This document shows positions 28,639 through 40,550 of a stretch of DNA of 64,000 bases, in pieces; the stretch's first letter is position 1; each line of letters starts with the position of its first letter. The notes beneath the pieces are model-generated. The model had not been told where the DNA came from. It did not search any database and was given only the letters and a program-made list of their open reading frames with translations. This DNA comes from an uncultured Rhizobium sp. GTDB lineage: Bacteria > Pseudomonadota > Alphaproteobacteria > Rhizobiales > Rhizobiaceae. The stretch covers positions 405,304 to 469,303 of the forward strand of contig CAMFIE010000001.1 of NCBI GenBank assembly GCA_945952315.1, in the 5' to 3' direction. The position numbers and the translations under genes are program-made.

Positions 28639-30045
28639 ATGGCATATGATGTGGTCGTGATCGGTACGGGTCCCGGTGGTTATGTCTGCGCGATCAAGGC
28701 CGCGCAGCTCGGCCTGAAGACCGCAGTCGTTGAAAAGCGGGCAACCCATGGCGGCACCTGCCTGAATGTCGGCTGCATTCCGTCGAAGGCGCTGCTGCAT
28801 GCGTCCGAAACCTATGCCCATGTCGCCCATGGTCTCGACAGTCTTGGCATCGAGGTGGCAAAGCCGAACCTCAATCTCGAAAAGATGATGGGCCACAAAG
28901 ACGCTGTGGTGAAGGCCAATGTGGATGGCGTCGGCTTTCTGTTCAAGAAGAACAAGATCGATGCATTCCAGGGCACCGGCAGGGTTCTCGCTGCCGGCAA
29001 GGTATCCGTCACGAATGACAAGGGCGAGGTTCAGGAGATCGAGGCGAAAAACATCGTCATCGCCACCGGTTCGGATGTCGCGGGCATTCCGGGCGTCGCC
29101 GTCCAGATCGACGAGAAGGTGATCGTTTCCTCCACCGGCGCGATTGCCCTCGACAAGGTGCCTGCCCATCTGATCGTCGTGGGTGGTGGCGTGATCGGGC
29201 TTGAGCTTGGCTCCGTCTGGGGGCGTCTGGGCGCAAAGGTCACGGTGGTGGAATATCTCGATTCCATCCTCGGCGGCATGGATGCGGAAATCTCCAAGCA
29301 GTTCCAGCGCATGATGGCCAAGCAGGGCATGGACTTCAAGCTCGGTGCCAAGGTGACGGGCGTTGAAAAATCCGGCGCGGGTGCAAAGGTGACCTTCGAG
29401 CCCGTGAAGGGCGGGGATGCGACCGTGCTCGACGCCGATGTCGTTCTGATCGCCACCGGCCGCAAGCCCTATACGTCAGGCCTTGGCCTTGAAGAGGCAG
29501 GCGTCAAGCTTGACAATCGTGGCCGGGTGGAAATCGGTGCACATTATGAAACGTCGGTTCCCGGCATCTACGCGATCGGCGACGTGGTGCGCGGTCCGAT
29601 GCTTGCGCACAAGGCGGAAGACGAGGGTGTGGCGCTTGCCGAAATCCTGGCCGGTCAGCACGGGCATGTGAACTATGACGTCATTCCGGGCGTGGTCTAT
29701 ACCCAGCCTGAAGTGGCCTCCGTCGGCAAGACGGAAGAGGAACTGAAGGCCGCGGGTGTCGCCTACAAGGTCGGAAAGTTCCCCTTCACGGCCAATGGTC
29801 GCGCGCGCGCCATGCAGGTGACGGACGGTCTCGTGAAGATCCTTGCGGATCAGGCAACCGACCGCGTGCTTGGCGTCCATATCATCGGCTTCGGCGCAGG
29901 CGAAATGATCCACGAGGCAGCGGTGCTGATGGAGTTCGGTGGCTCATCCGAGGATCTGGCGCGCACGTGCCATGCGCATCCCACCATGTCCGAAGCCGTC
30001 AAGGAAGCAGCGCTTGCCACCTTCTACAAACCGATCCATCTTTAA
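28639..30045 (+). CDS. lpdA: Dihydrolipoyl dehydrogenase (E3)
   Basis: A 468-residue flavoprotein disulfide reductase that reoxidises the dihydrolipoyl arm of SucB with NAD. FAD loop [13 protein letters not shown], redox disulfide in [16 protein letters not shown] loop [12 protein letters not shown], and the C-terminal His-Glu pair in [16 protein letters not shown] are all present. Its neighbourhood indicates the copy serving 2-oxoglutarate dehydrogenase; rhizobia often carry more than one lpd. AGGAGG is 8 bases before the ATG, a better start than an ATG 51 bases upstream. Confidence 0.97.
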   Translation: MAYDVVVIGTGPGGYVCAIKAAQLGLKTAVVEKRATHGGTCLNVGCIPSKALLHASETYAHVAHGLDSLGIEVAKPNLNLEKMMGHKDAVVKANVDGVGFLFKKNKIDAFQGTGRVLAAGKVSVTNDKGEVQEIEAKNIVIATGSDVAGIPGVAVQIDEKVIVSSTGAIALDKVPAHLIVVGGGVIGLELGSVWGRLGAKVTVVEYLDSILGGMDAEISKQFQRMMAKQGMDFKLGAKVTGVEKSGAGAKVTFEPVKGGDATVLDADVVLIATGRKPYTSGLGLEEAGVKLDNRGRVEIGAHYETSVPGIYAIGDVVRGPMLAHKAEDEGVALAEILAGQHGHVNYDVIPGVVYTQPEVASVGKTEEELKAAGVAYKVGKFPFTANGRARAMQVTDGLVKILADQATDRVLGVHIIGFGAGEMIHEAAVLMEFGGSSEDLARTCHAHPTMSEAVKEAALATFYKPIHL

Positions 30046-30075
30046 GCTGACAAAGTGTATTAATTTTGCGTAATA

Positions 30076-30121
30076 ATAAGGCCAGCAGCTAGGCGAAGCG
30101 CGCTGCTGGCCTTATGCTTTT
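30076..30121 (+). terminator. Intrinsic terminator after lpdA
   Basis: A 14-base perfect stem (30076-30089 with 30102-30115), 12-base loop, followed by GCTTTTG. It marks the end of the TCA-cycle gene block. Confidence 0.85.
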
Positions 30122-30153
30122 GCCTGATTTGAAACGCTTACAGGCAAGGCAAA

Positions 30154-30651
30154 ATGGCATCCGCAACACCCGCATCCTATTCCATTCCGCAGAAGGCACT
30201 TCACTGGCTGATGGCTCTTCTGATCTTTTTCAATCTGATCCTCTCCGACAATATCGAAGCCTGGGATCACGCCATGGACGAAGGCAATGTAACGCCGGAG
30301 ATTCTGGCTGGCGCCAATATCCACGCCTATGTGGGGATTGCAGTTCTGGCGCTCGGTCTGCTGAGGCTGATCCTGCGCTTCACGCAAGGTGCGCCGGCCG
30401 CCCCGGCCAATGAACCGCCGCTGTTTCAGCTTGCGGCAAAACTCGGCCATGCTGCCTTCTACGTTCTGTTCTTCGCGATGCCGATTACCGGCATGATGAA
30501 ATATTACGGTGATATCGATATCGCCGGCGGCCTGCATGCAGAGCCGATCAAGATCGCTCTCTGGCTTGTGATTGTCGCCCATATCGTCGCCATTCCTGTC
30601 CATCACTTCGTGTGGAAGACGGATGTCGCGACGCGCATGACCAAGGGCTAA
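30154..30651 (+). CDS. Cytochrome b561 family protein
   Basis: A 165-residue integral membrane protein with four predicted spans. It begins with QKALHWLMALLIFFNLIL, whose His is the usual first heme ligand, and has further spaced histidines in NIHAYVGI, LGHAAFY and AIPVHHFVWK, fitting a two-heme cytochrome b561 (YodB/CybB) fold. Such proteins shuttle electrons between quinone and periplasmic partners, possibly superoxide. The last four bases overlap the convergent TraB/GumN gene. Confidence 0.88.
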   Translation: MASATPASYSIPQKALHWLMALLIFFNLILSDNIEAWDHAMDEGNVTPEILAGANIHAYVGIAVLALGLLRLILRFTQGAPAAPANEPPLFQLAAKLGHAAFYVLFFAMPITGMMKYYGDIDIAGGLHAEPIKIALWLVIVAHIVAIPVHHFVWKTDVATRMTKG

Positions 30652-31730
30652 TTCACCGCGGTGACGGTAAAACCTTCCTGGCGGAGAAGTTCCACCACCC
30701 CTTCCTTGCCAGGAAGATGCAGCGCGCCGACGGCCATGAACACGCCGCCCTTGTCGAAGCTTGCCTTCGACCGTTCGGCCATCACATGGTTGCGGTCGGT
30801 GACGATACGCTGCTCGAAGGCGGCATAATCGCTCATCGTGCCATCCTTGCTTTCGGTCACGGCTGTCAGCATCGGCACGATCATGCCCACATCGCCCTCG
30901 GTGTAGAGATCGAGCATGGTCGCGGTGATGTCCTCCATCCGGTCGCCAAGATCGAGCGTCTCGATCAGCGCCTTCAGGTGAAACTGGACGGGAAGTTCTG
31001 CCATGGCCTGCAACTGCTCGGCCATGGTCTCAAGGCCGACCAGCGTCTTGCCCTTGGCAACCGCATCCTGTGCGATCTGCATGTCGAGGAAAGCGGCCCC
31101 TTCGGCCTTTCGGGCCATTTCGCAGGCCGGAAGGCTGACGATGCTGGCGATCATCCAGGGCTTCATCTTGTTGACCAGCACCAGATCGATGCCGCGCTTC
31201 TTCAGACCTGCTTCCAGTCGCGCGCTTTCGTCCTTGCCGAGCAGGCCGGTGATTGTGCTGCCGTCGGTGAACATCGTGAGTTCCGGCCGCATCAAGAGTG
31301 CGGCCGCGGCCTTCTTCTGGTCCAGAATTTCCGTGGATTCGATAATCACGGTTCCCGCCTGGTCGAAGGCTTCATCTGCCCCTTTCGGCTTGGCGAGCAC
31401 GCGCGGATCGGTCATATGCATCGTGCCAAGCAGATAGGAGGGCGCAAGGCCTGCCTTCTCGACTTTCCAGAACGTGCCATGGCCGTTCGGCACCTTGGCG
31501 GCTTCATCGAGCAGCGCCTGATATTTGTCCGGGGATGACGCCTTGAGTTCCGCCAGAACATTCCTGCCCGAGCAGGCGACCTCTTCCGCATGGGCAAGCC
31601 GGGCATCGGCAATCCCGATGAACAGCAGCGCCATCAGCAGCAGCGGCAGGCTTGCAAGAACATAGAAAAGGATGCCGGCCAGCGATCGGCTATCGCGAAG
31701 CGGGCGGAGGAAGGCGGTGTCAATCGTCAT
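30648..31730 (-). CDS. TraB/GumN family protein
   Basis: A 360-residue TraB/GumN (Tiki-like) protein. After a hydrophobic signal or anchor (about residues 18-43) comes the family core: SYLLGTMHMTDPRV with the conserved GTxHxxD motif, and HLPGKEGVVELLRQEGF near the end with the second conserved block. Tiki relatives are metalloproteases, and GumN is named from xanthan loci, but the bacterial role is uncertain. Start set at the ATG at 31730; one at 31763 is possible. It is convergent with the cytochrome gene. Confidence 0.85.
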   Translation of the reverse strand: MTIDTAFLRPLRDSRSLAGILFYVLASLPLLLMALLFIGIADARLAHAEEVACSGRNVLAELKASSPDKYQALLDEAAKVPNGHGTFWKVEKAGLAPSYLLGTMHMTDPRVLAKPKGADEAFDQAGTVIIESTEILDQKKAAAALLMRPELTMFTDGSTITGLLGKDESARLEAGLKKRGIDLVLVNKMKPWMIASIVSLPACEMARKAEGAAFLDMQIAQDAVAKGKTLVGLETMAEQLQAMAELPVQFHLKALIETLDLGDRMEDITATMLDLYTEGDVGMIVPMLTAVTESKDGTMSDYAAFEQRIVTDRNHVMAERSKASFDKGGVFMAVGALHLPGKEGVVELLRQEGFTVTAVN

Positions 31731-31813
31731 GATCGGTCCAATTTGGTAATGACCGAAAAGCATTACCGCCTGCACACCTCATTTTCCCTTAAGGCCTATG
31801 GTTAATGTCCCGC

Positions 31814-32749
31814 TCAGGCACGGGGATGCGCCCGGTCATAAACATCGAGCAGCCGTACGGAATCAACACCGGTATAGACCTGCGTGGTCGACAGGCTCGA
31901 ATGGCCGAGCAATTCCTGGATGCTGCGCAGATCACCGCCACCGGCCAGCAGATGGGTTGCAAAGGAATGGCGAAGCGCATGCGGTGTTGCCGTATCCGGC
32001 AGACCGAGCGCGCCGCGCATTTTCTGCATGGTCCGCTGGATGATTGCGGGCTGCAATATGCCGCCGCGTGCGCCTCTGAAGATCGGCTCGTTTGCCGGCG
32101 GAGCGAAAGGACAAAGCGCCTGATAGGCCCGCACCGCTTCAAGCACCGCGGGCAATAGTGGCACCAGCCGCGTCTTGCCGCCCTTTCCGGTGATGCGAAG
32201 GGTTCTGGCTCCTTCCGGCAGATCCCTGGCCGTCAGGCCGAGGGCTTCGGAAATACGCAGGCCACAGCCATAAAGCAGGGCGAAGACAGCAAGGTCGCGG
32301 GCAGCAATCCAGGGTTCTTCGTGGGTTTCGAATTCCCCGTCGATCATGGCGATGGCCTGACGGTCCGTCAGCGGCTTCGGCAGGCTTTTGGGCTGTTTAG
32401 GGGCGCGGATTGCGCCAGCGGCTGCTGCATTCACCAGCCCCTTGCGTTCCAGATACCGAAGGAAAGAACGAAGCCCAGCCAGATTGCGGCCGAGGGTGCG
32501 GGCCTCCGCCCCGTCGCGTCTGCGGCTTGCGAGAAAGCTTCTGAGATCGGCCGTGCGCAAATCCCGGAGATCGGCAAGCCCTGCCGGGCCGCCCGCATGC
32601 CGGGTCAAAAACTGCAGAAACTGGCGGCTGTCACGCTCATAGGCCTCGACTGTCTTTGCCGAAAGCCGCCGCTCGTCGGAAAGCGTGGCAAGCCAGCCTT
32701 GCCGTTCACTCATCAGATCCGGCGTGGCAATGATCAGAAGCTCGTTCAA
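31814..32749 (-). CDS. xerC: Tyrosine recombinase XerC
   Basis: A 311-residue XerC/XerD-type recombinase that resolves chromosome dimers at dif. The SAM-like core-binding domain covers residues about 15-105; the catalytic domain holds Arg165, Lys189/192, His257, Arg260, His283 and the nucleophile Tyr292. No other mobile gene is nearby, so it is the housekeeping enzyme. The start at 32749 is a TTG; an ATG at 32713 is the alternative but would cut into the conserved N-terminus. It is divergent from priA across 243 bases. Confidence 0.9.
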   Translation of the reverse strand: MNELLIIATPDLMSERQGWLATLSDERRLSAKTVEAYERDSRQFLQFLTRHAGGPAGLADLRDLRTADLRSFLASRRRDGAEARTLGRNLAGLRSFLRYLERKGLVNAAAAGAIRAPKQPKSLPKPLTDRQAIAMIDGEFETHEEPWIAARDLAVFALLYGCGLRISEALGLTARDLPEGARTLRITGKGGKTRLVPLLPAVLEAVRAYQALCPFAPPANEPIFRGARGGILQPAIIQRTMQKMRGALGLPDTATPHALRHSFATHLLAGGGDLRSIQELLGHSSLSTTQVYTGVDSVRLLDVYDRAHPRA

Positions 32750-32992
32750 GGGTGCGTTTCCAGTGGATCTCCTATCCTGGACCCTGACACCCCCATGGTT
32801 AGCGTTCTGTTAAGGAAGGAAAGGAAGTTCTGCTTCTGTACCATTTCGGCTTGGGAATCCCCACCAACTGCGGTAGGAAAAGGCCATGCAACTGAAATCC
32901 CTTTCCGTTCTGCCAGACTGCGTGCGCTCCTTCGTCCGGATGAAGGACGTCTATCCATTCGCCGAAGCAGGGGCAGGCTGCCGGAGCGCGGC

Positions 32993-35209
32993 ATGACCGG
33001 GGCGCTCGATGATCTGTTTGGTGGTCGCAAGGATGAAGGTCAGCGCCGCGTCGTGCCGGTGATGGTGCCGATGCCGGCGCCGAAGCCCTATTCCTATGCG
33101 GTGCCGGTCGACATGCATGTGGAGCCGGGCTCGATCGTGCAGGTGCCGCTCGGGCCGCGCCAGGTGATCGGCGTCGTCTGGGACGAGGGCGAGGAAAACA
33201 GGGTCGAGGCCAAGAAGCTGCGGCCGATCACGCTTGCCTTCGAATGCCCGCCGCTGAAGCCCGATCATCGCCGGTTTCTGGAATGGGTCGCGCAGTATAC
33301 GCTCTCCCCGCCGGGCCTTGTGGCCCGCATGGCCTTGCGGGCGCCTGCCGGTTTTGATCCCGAGCCGATGGTCGAAGGCTTGCGCTTTACCGGCGAGAAG
33401 CCGGACCGCATGACCCCGGCACGGGCCCGGGTGCTGGACCTTGCCGAAGACGGGCTTTCCTGGACGCGCTCCGGCCTTGCCAATGCCGCCGGCGTATCGG
33501 CAAGCGTGATTGACGGACTTGTGGCGCAGGGTGTGTTCGAGACGGTGTTTCTCCCACCCCGTCCCATCGTGGCCGCTCCGGACCCGGAATTTGTCGCCTC
33601 CAGACTGGAAGGCGCGCAGGCGGACGCGGCCGCAGAGCTCCTCGATGAGGTGCGCTCAGGCCGTTTCAGCGTGGCACTGATGGACGGGATCACTGGCTCC
33701 GGCAAGACGGAGGTCTATTTCGAAGCGATTGCCGAGACGCTCAGGCAAGGCAAACAGGTGCTCATCCTTCTGCCGGAAATTGCGCTGACGGCCAGTTTTC
33801 TCGAGCGTTTTCAGGATCGCTTCGGGGCAAAGCCGGCCGAATGGCATTCCGATCTTGCGCCGAAAACCCGTGAGCGCGTCTGGCGCCAGGTCGCGACCGG
33901 GGATGTGCGCGTGGTGGCTGGGGCGCGTTCGGCCCTTTTCCTCCCCTTCGACAATCTTGGTCTGATCATCGTCGATGAAGAGCACGATCCGGCCTACAAG
34001 CAGGAAGACCGGGTCTTCTACAATGCCCGCGACATGGCGGTGGTCCGGGGCCATATCGGCGGTTTTCCGGTGGTGCTGGTTTCGGCAACACCGTCCGTTG
34101 AAAGCCAGGTGAACGGGCTGTCGGGCCGCTACCGTGCGATCCATCTGCCGGTCCGTTTCGGCGAGGCGGAGCTGCCGGATCTGCATCTTGTTGACATGCG
34201 GCGCCATGCCCCGGCGCGCGGTGGCTTTCTGTCGCCGGTGCTGATCCGGGCGATTGGCAAGACGGTGGAGCGTGGCGAGCAGGCGCTGCTCTTTCTCAAC
34301 AGGCGCGGCTATGCACCGCTCACCCTCTGCCGGGTCTGCGGCCATCGCTTCCAGTGCCCGCAATGCGCCAGCTGGCTGGTGGAGCATCGCTTCAAGGGGC
34401 AAATCCAGTGCCATCAGTGCGGCTATGCGGAAAAGACACCGGATGCCTGCCCGGAATGCGGCACCTTCGATCACCTTGTCGCCTGCGGACCCGGCGTGGA
34501 GCGCATCGCCGAAGAAGTGGAACGGCATTTCCCCGATGCCCGCACGATCGTGCTTTCCTCCGATATCCTGGGTGGCGTTCGACGGCTGCGGCTTGAACTC
34601 GAGGCGATTGCAAAGGGCGAGGCGGACATCGTGATCGGAACCCAGCTCGTCGCCAAGGGTCACAATTTCCCGCTGATGTCGCTGGTCGGGATTGTGGATG
34701 CCGACCTCGGCCTTGCCAATGGTGATCCGCGTGCGGCCGAACGCACCTTCCAGCTTCTGTCCCAGGTCACGGGCCGCGCCGGACGGTCGGGCCTGAAGAG
34801 CCATGGCCTGATCCAGACCTATCAGCCCGCCCATCCGGTCATGCAGGCCATCGTCTCCGGCGATGCGCATGCCTTCTACGAGCGGGAAATAGCCGAGCGT
34901 GAACGGGCAAAGCTTCCGCCCTTTGGTCGACTGGCCTCGATTATCGTTTCAGCCGACAGTCGGGCTGATGCGGAAGCGCATGCGCGCGCGCTCCGGCTTG
35001 CCGCGCCTTCGGGGCTGGGGATTTCCGTGCTCGGACCGGCAGAGGCACCGCTAGCCCTCATCCGCGGTCGCCATCGCTTTCGCCTGCTGGTGCATGGAAA
35101 GCGCAATGCCGACATGCAGACCTTCCTGCGCCAGATGCTGTCCAATGCGCCGAAGGAGCGGGGGTCGGTTCAGGTTCAGCTCGATATCGACCCGCAAAGC
35201 TTCCTGTGA
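32993..35209 (+). CDS. priA: Primosomal protein N' (PriA helicase)
   Basis: A 738-residue replication restart helicase. The N-terminal DNA-binding region is followed by Walker A GITGSGKTEVY, Walker B IVDEEHDPAYKQ and the zinc region LCRVCGHRFQCPQC with CHQCGY and CPECG, which is diagnostic of PriA. Start at the ATG at 32993 with CGGAG 6 bases upstream; the frame is open for 670 bases more but is antisense to xerC there. It follows xerC divergently, a typical Rhizobiales order. Confidence 0.96.
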   Translation: MTGALDDLFGGRKDEGQRRVVPVMVPMPAPKPYSYAVPVDMHVEPGSIVQVPLGPRQVIGVVWDEGEENRVEAKKLRPITLAFECPPLKPDHRRFLEWVAQYTLSPPGLVARMALRAPAGFDPEPMVEGLRFTGEKPDRMTPARARVLDLAEDGLSWTRSGLANAAGVSASVIDGLVAQGVFETVFLPPRPIVAAPDPEFVASRLEGAQADAAAELLDEVRSGRFSVALMDGITGSGKTEVYFEAIAETLRQGKQVLILLPEIALTASFLERFQDRFGAKPAEWHSDLAPKTRERVWRQVATGDVRVVAGARSALFLPFDNLGLIIVDEEHDPAYKQEDRVFYNARDMAVVRGHIGGFPVVLVSATPSVESQVNGLSGRYRAIHLPVRFGEAELPDLHLVDMRRHAPARGGFLSPVLIRAIGKTVERGEQALLFLNRRGYAPLTLCRVCGHRFQCPQCASWLVEHRFKGQIQCHQCGYAEKTPDACPECGTFDHLVACGPGVERIAEEVERHFPDARTIVLSSDILGGVRRLRLELEAIAKGEADIVIGTQLVAKGHNFPLMSLVGIVDADLGLANGDPRAAERTFQLLSQVTGRAGRSGLKSHGLIQTYQPAHPVMQAIVSGDAHAFYEREIAERERAKLPPFGRLASIIVSADSRADAEAHARALRLAAPSGLGISVLGPAEAPLALIRGRHRFRLLVHGKRNADMQTFLRQMLSNAPKERGSVQVQLDIDPQSFL

Positions 35210-35242
35210 CGCACCGGCGGAACGGCAATTGCCTCGCCTTGC

Positions 35243-35262
35243 TGATCTTTCGTATAAGATCA
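35243..35262 (+). promoter_or_regulatory. Palindrome upstream of the DUF4345-like gene
   Basis: Arms TGATCTT (35243-35249) and AAGATCA (35256-35262) with a 6-base spacer, overlapping a possible -10 (TATAAG at 35253-35258). Could be an operator; regulator unknown. Confidence 0.4.
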
Positions 35263-35336
35263 ATTCCATTCCCCCTTGCGCCATGGCATAAGGCTGCGGC
35301 TTTTTCGAAAAAACTGCATCCGGTCGGGGGGAAATC

Positions 35337-35723
35337 ATGGAATTCACAATGCCGGTGGAAACCGGGGAGCAACTGGCCTTCGGCGTCGCCGCCTTTTCCA
35401 TCCTTCTCGGCCTGACCATGATGATTGCGCCGGGGTTTGCGCTGCGGGTTCTGGGCTTTGCGCCGCCCGAGGGGCGTTCCGGTCCCTATGGCGAAATGCG
35501 CTCGACCATGGGCGGGTTTTACTTTGGCTCCGGCCTTGCGGCCATCCTTGTTGCCCAGCCCTTCGTCTATTTCAGCCTCGGTGTTGCCTATGCGCTTGCG
35601 GCATTCGGGCGCATCCTCTCCATTCTTTCGGACGGGGGAACGACATTGCGCAATTATATACTTCTGGTTGTACAATTGATTCTGGCGGCACTGCCGCTCT
35701 TCTACTTCTTTGGAATCATTTGA
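35337..35723 (+). CDS. DUF4345-like small membrane protein
   Basis: A 128-residue membrane protein with four predicted spans; the core RSTMGGFYFGSGLAAILV and the LAAFGRILSILSDG segment match the DUF4345 family, of unknown function. A GGGGGGAA run lies just before the ATG. It is between priA and the atp operon and seems to have its own promoter. Confidence 0.75.
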   Translation: MEFTMPVETGEQLAFGVAAFSILLGLTMMIAPGFALRVLGFAPPEGRSGPYGEMRSTMGGFYFGSGLAAILVAQPFVYFSLGVAYALAAFGRILSILSDGGTTLRNYILLVVQLILAALPLFYFFGII

Positions 35724-35830
35724 GCCGGGGCCTGCTTGCGGAAAGCCAGCCTTAACCGGGCAAAAGAAGGCGCGGGCCGGTAAAATGGGCATTTGGGATA
35801 CGCTTTCGGGCGAATCTGTGGCTCACGCGT

Positions 35831-35859
35831 GTTGCGAGTCCTGAACTCCTATGCTAGAC
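35831..35859 (+). promoter_or_regulatory. Possible atp operon promoter
   Basis: GTTGCG at 35831-35836 and CTAGAC at 35854-35859 with a 17-base spacer, partial matches to the alphaproteobacterial consensus, about 135 bases before atpH. Confidence 0.3.
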
Positions 35860-35878
35860 GGACCGCGAATTAAGGAAA

Positions 35879-35955
35879 TCGCAAGAAGCTGTTCTTGCGA
35901 AATCCGGTGAAAATCGAAGCGATTTCAAGAAGTTGATGGAACCTTCCGGGGTTCC
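35879..35955 (+). promoter_or_regulatory. Structured leader upstream of atpH
   Basis: Three successive inverted repeats: 35879-35887 with 35892-35900 (9 bp, 4-base loop), 35911-35916 with 35920-35925 (6 bp, 3-base loop), and 35938-35943 with 35950-35955 (6 bp, 6-base loop). They lie between the likely promoter and the atpH start and would be in the mRNA leader. Confidence 0.55.
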
Positions 35956-35992
35956 GGCACTTCCTGGAATAAAATCAGGGAAATTTGGGGCC

Positions 35993-36553
35993 GTGGCAGA
36001 CACATCCCAGCTTAATTCTGGCGTTGCAGAACGATACGCTTCCTCGCTGTTCGAGCTTGCGCTTGAGGCCGGTTCCGTTGCCGAGACGGGCAAGGATCTG
36101 GACCGGATTGCAGACATGCTCGCCGAAAGCGCGGACCTGAAGCGCCTGGTCGAAAGCCCGGTCTTTACCGCTGAAGACCAGTCCAATGCTCTGATGGCTG
36201 TTTGCGCCAAGGCCGGTATTTCCGGTCTTGCCGCGAATTTCCTGAAGGTCGTGGCGGCAAACCGCCGTCTGTTTGCCCTGTCGGGCATGATCCGTTCCTA
36301 CCGGGTGATTGCCGCCCGTCACCGGGGCGAAGTTTCCGCCGAGGTCACCTCGGCTCATGCGCTCTCTGCAGCGCAGGAAAGCGAATTGAAGGCAGCGCTG
36401 AAGGGCGTCACCGGAAAGGACGTGACGGTCAATGTCACGGTCGATCCGTCGATCCTCGGTGGCCTGATCGTCAAGGTCGGCTCGCGCCAGATCGACACGT
36501 CGCTTCGCACCAAACTCTCTACCCTTAAGCTTGCACTGAAAGAGGTTGGCTGA
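35993..36553 (+). CDS. atpH: F1F0 ATP synthase delta subunit
   Basis: A 186-residue F1 delta subunit that links the F1 head to the peripheral stalk. The N-terminal helical domain ([19 protein letters not shown]) and C-terminal [20 protein letters not shown] are diagnostic. I start at the GTG at 35993, because homologues begin at the equivalent of VADTSQL; upstream in-frame ATGs (35933, 35936) would add residues read from the structured leader. The stop overlaps the atpA start in TGATG. First gene of the F1-only atpHAGDC operon; alphaproteobacterial F0 genes are elsewhere. Confidence 0.93.
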   Translation: MADTSQLNSGVAERYASSLFELALEAGSVAETGKDLDRIADMLAESADLKRLVESPVFTAEDQSNALMAVCAKAGISGLAANFLKVVAANRRLFALSGMIRSYRVIAARHRGEVSAEVTSAHALSAAQESELKAALKGVTGKDVTVNVTVDPSILGGLIVKVGSRQIDTSLRTKLSTLKLALKEVG

Positions 36554-38082
36554 TGGATATCCGCGCCGCGGAAATTTCCGCAATTCTGAAAGATCAAATC
36601 AAAAATTTCGGCAAAGAGGCTGAGGTCTCGGAAGTCGGCCAGGTGCTCTCCGTCGGTGACGGTATTGCCCGCGTTTACGGTCTGGACAATGTTCAGGCCG
36701 GTGAAATGGTGGAATTCCCCGGTGGCATCCGCGGCATGGCGCTGAACCTTGAAGCCGACAATGTCGGCGTGGTTATCTTCGGCTCCGACCGTGACATCAA
36801 GGAAGGCGACACCGTCAAGCGGACCGGCGCCATCGTGGACGTGCCGGTTGGTCCGGAACTGCTCGGCCGCGTCGTGGACGCGCTTGGCAACCCGATCGAC
36901 GGCAAGGGCCCGATCAATGCCACCCGCCGCGCCCGCGTGGACGTCAAGGCTCCCGGCATCATCCCGCGCAAGTCGGTGCATGAGCCGATGTCGACCGGCC
37001 TCAAGGCTATCGACGCGCTCATCCCGGTTGGCCGTGGCCAGCGCGAGCTCGTCATCGGCGACCGCCAGACCGGCAAGACCGCGATCATTCTGGACGCCTT
37101 CCTCAACCAGAAGCCGATCCATGACAATGGCCCGGAAAACGACAAGCTCTACTGCGTCTACGTCGCGATCGGCCAGAAGCGCTCGACCGTTGCCCAGTTC
37201 GTGAAGGTTCTCGAAGAGCGTGGCGCTCTGAAGTACTCGATCGTGGTTGCCGCAACCGCTTCGGATGCCGCTCCGATGCAGTTCCTCGCACCGTTTGCCG
37301 GTTGCGCCATGGGCGAATATTTCCGTGACAACGGCATGCATGCCCTGATCGCGTATGACGACCTGTCCAAGCAGGCTGTCGCCTACCGCCAGATGTCGCT
37401 GCTGCTGCGCCGTCCGCCGGGCCGCGAAGCCTATCCGGGCGACGTTTTCTACCTGCATTCCCGCCTGCTCGAGCGTGCAGCAAAGCTGAACGACGACAAC
37501 AAGGCTGGCTCGCTGACCGCTCTGCCGGTTATCGAAACCCAGGGCAACGACGTTTCGGCCTTCATTCCGACCAACGTGATCTCGATCACCGACGGCCAGA
37601 TCTTCCTTGAAACGGACCTGTTCTACCAGGGTATCCGCCCGGCCGTGAACGTCGGTCTGTCGGTTTCCCGCGTGGGCTCGTCGGCCCAGATCAAGGCGAT
37701 GAAGCAGGTCGCCGGTTCGATCAAGGGCGAGCTTGCCCAGTATCGCGAAATGGCCGCTTTCGCCCAGTTCGGTTCGGACCTTGACGCTGCGACCCAGCGC
37801 CTGCTGAACCGTGGTGCACGCCTCACCGAGCTTCTCAAGCAGCCGCAGTTCTCGCCGCTCAAGACGGAAGAACAGGTTGCGGTGATCTTCGCTGGTGTGA
37901 ACGGTTACCTCGACAAGATCGCTGTCAACCAGGTTGGCAAGTTCGAACAGGGTCTGCTCTCCTACCTCCGGTCGGAAGGCGCATCCATCCTCGAAACGAT
38001 CCGTTCGGAGAAGGCTATCAGCGACGACACCAAGGCAAAGCTCAAGGCTGCCCTGGACGCGTTCGCCAAGTCTTTCGCCTGA
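36553..38082 (+). CDS. atpA: F1F0 ATP synthase alpha subunit
   Basis: A 509-residue F1 alpha subunit, forming the non-catalytic nucleotide sites of the alpha3beta3 ring. Walker A is GDRQTGKTA (about residues 170-178), and the sequence [19 protein letters not shown] is the family N-terminus. It overlaps atpH by one base and is followed by atpG after 30 bases. Confidence 0.99.
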   Translation: MDIRAAEISAILKDQIKNFGKEAEVSEVGQVLSVGDGIARVYGLDNVQAGEMVEFPGGIRGMALNLEADNVGVVIFGSDRDIKEGDTVKRTGAIVDVPVGPELLGRVVDALGNPIDGKGPINATRRARVDVKAPGIIPRKSVHEPMSTGLKAIDALIPVGRGQRELVIGDRQTGKTAIILDAFLNQKPIHDNGPENDKLYCVYVAIGQKRSTVAQFVKVLEERGALKYSIVVAATASDAAPMQFLAPFAGCAMGEYFRDNGMHALIAYDDLSKQAVAYRQMSLLLRRPPGREAYPGDVFYLHSRLLERAAKLNDDNKAGSLTALPVIETQGNDVSAFIPTNVISITDGQIFLETDLFYQGIRPAVNVGLSVSRVGSSAQIKAMKQVAGSIKGELAQYREMAAFAQFGSDLDAATQRLLNRGARLTELLKQPQFSPLKTEEQVAVIFAGVNGYLDKIAVNQVGKFEQGLLSYLRSEGASILETIRSEKAISDDTKAKLKAALDAFAKSFA

Positions 38083-38112
38083 TCGGGTCCCAAAGCCAAG
38101 GACGGATAACGG

Positions 38113-38994
38113 ATGCCTTCACTTAAGGATCTGAAAAACCGGATCGCCTCTGTCAAGGCGACGCAGAAGATCACCAAGGCGATGAAGATGGTCGCCGCGG
38201 CGAAGCTTCGGCGCGCCCAGGAGGCGGCCGAGGCCGCCCGGCCCTATTCGCAGCGCATGGGCGCGGTTCTGGCCAACATTGCCCAGGCAGTTGGCACGGA
38301 CGACAGCGCACCCCGCCTGATGACCGGCACCGGCAAGGACAACGTGCATCTGCTCGTTGTCTGCACCGCCGAGCGTGGTCTTTGCGGCGGCTTCAACTCG
38401 CAGATTTCGCGTCTTGCCCGCGATCATGCCCGCAAGCTTCTGGCTGAAGGCAAGACGGTAAAGATCTTCTGCGTGGGCAAGAAGGGCTTTGACAGCCTGC
38501 GCCGTGAATTTGCCTCGCTGATCGTCGAGCGCATGGATCTGCGCGAAGTGAAGCGGATCGGTTTCGAGAATGCCGATGCGATCGGCCGCCGCGTCATAGC
38601 CCTGTTCAACCAGGGTGAATATGACGTCTGCACGCTGTTCTACTCGGAATTCAAGTCGGTGATCTCTCAGATCCCGACCGCCCTTCAGCTGGTTCCGGCT
38701 GCAGCACCCGCTGTAACCGAAGCGACAGGCGGCGCAACCGCAGTCTACGAATATGAGCCCGATGCGGCCGCGATCCTCACGGATCTCATCCCGCGCAACA
38801 TTTCGGTCCAGATCTTCCGCGCGCTCCTCGAAAACGTCGCCGGTGAAATGGGCGCCAAGATGAGCGCGATGGACAACGCGACCCGCAATGCCGGTGAGAT
38901 GATCAACAAGCTGACCTTGTCCTACAACCGTCAGCGTCAGGCTCAGATCACCAAGGAACTCATCGAAATCATTTCGGGCGCCGAAGCGCTCTAA
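38113..38994 (+). CDS. atpG: F1F0 ATP synthase gamma subunit
   Basis: A 293-residue gamma subunit, the central rotor shaft. The N-terminal coiled coil [20 protein letters not shown] and the C-terminal helix [21 protein letters not shown] are the two strands of the shaft. AAGGA lies 10 bases before the ATG. A 112-base gap before atpD holds a dispersed palindromic repeat. Confidence 0.99.
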   Translation: MPSLKDLKNRIASVKATQKITKAMKMVAAAKLRRAQEAAEAARPYSQRMGAVLANIAQAVGTDDSAPRLMTGTGKDNVHLLVVCTAERGLCGGFNSQISRLARDHARKLLAEGKTVKIFCVGKKGFDSLRREFASLIVERMDLREVKRIGFENADAIGRRVIALFNQGEYDVCTLFYSEFKSVISQIPTALQLVPAAAPAVTEATGGATAVYEYEPDAAAILTDLIPRNISVQIFRALLENVAGEMGAKMSAMDNATRNAGEMINKLTLSYNRQRQAQITKELIEIISGAEAL

Positions 38995-38996
38995 GA

Positions 38997-40540
<1,544 letters not shown>

Positions 40541-40550
40541 TCATGACATG

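Noticed and set aside
31814..32749. Tyrosine recombinase as a sign of an integrated element
   Set aside because: Its partner is priA, the standard housekeeping XerC position; no attachment repeats, transposase or phage genes are nearby.
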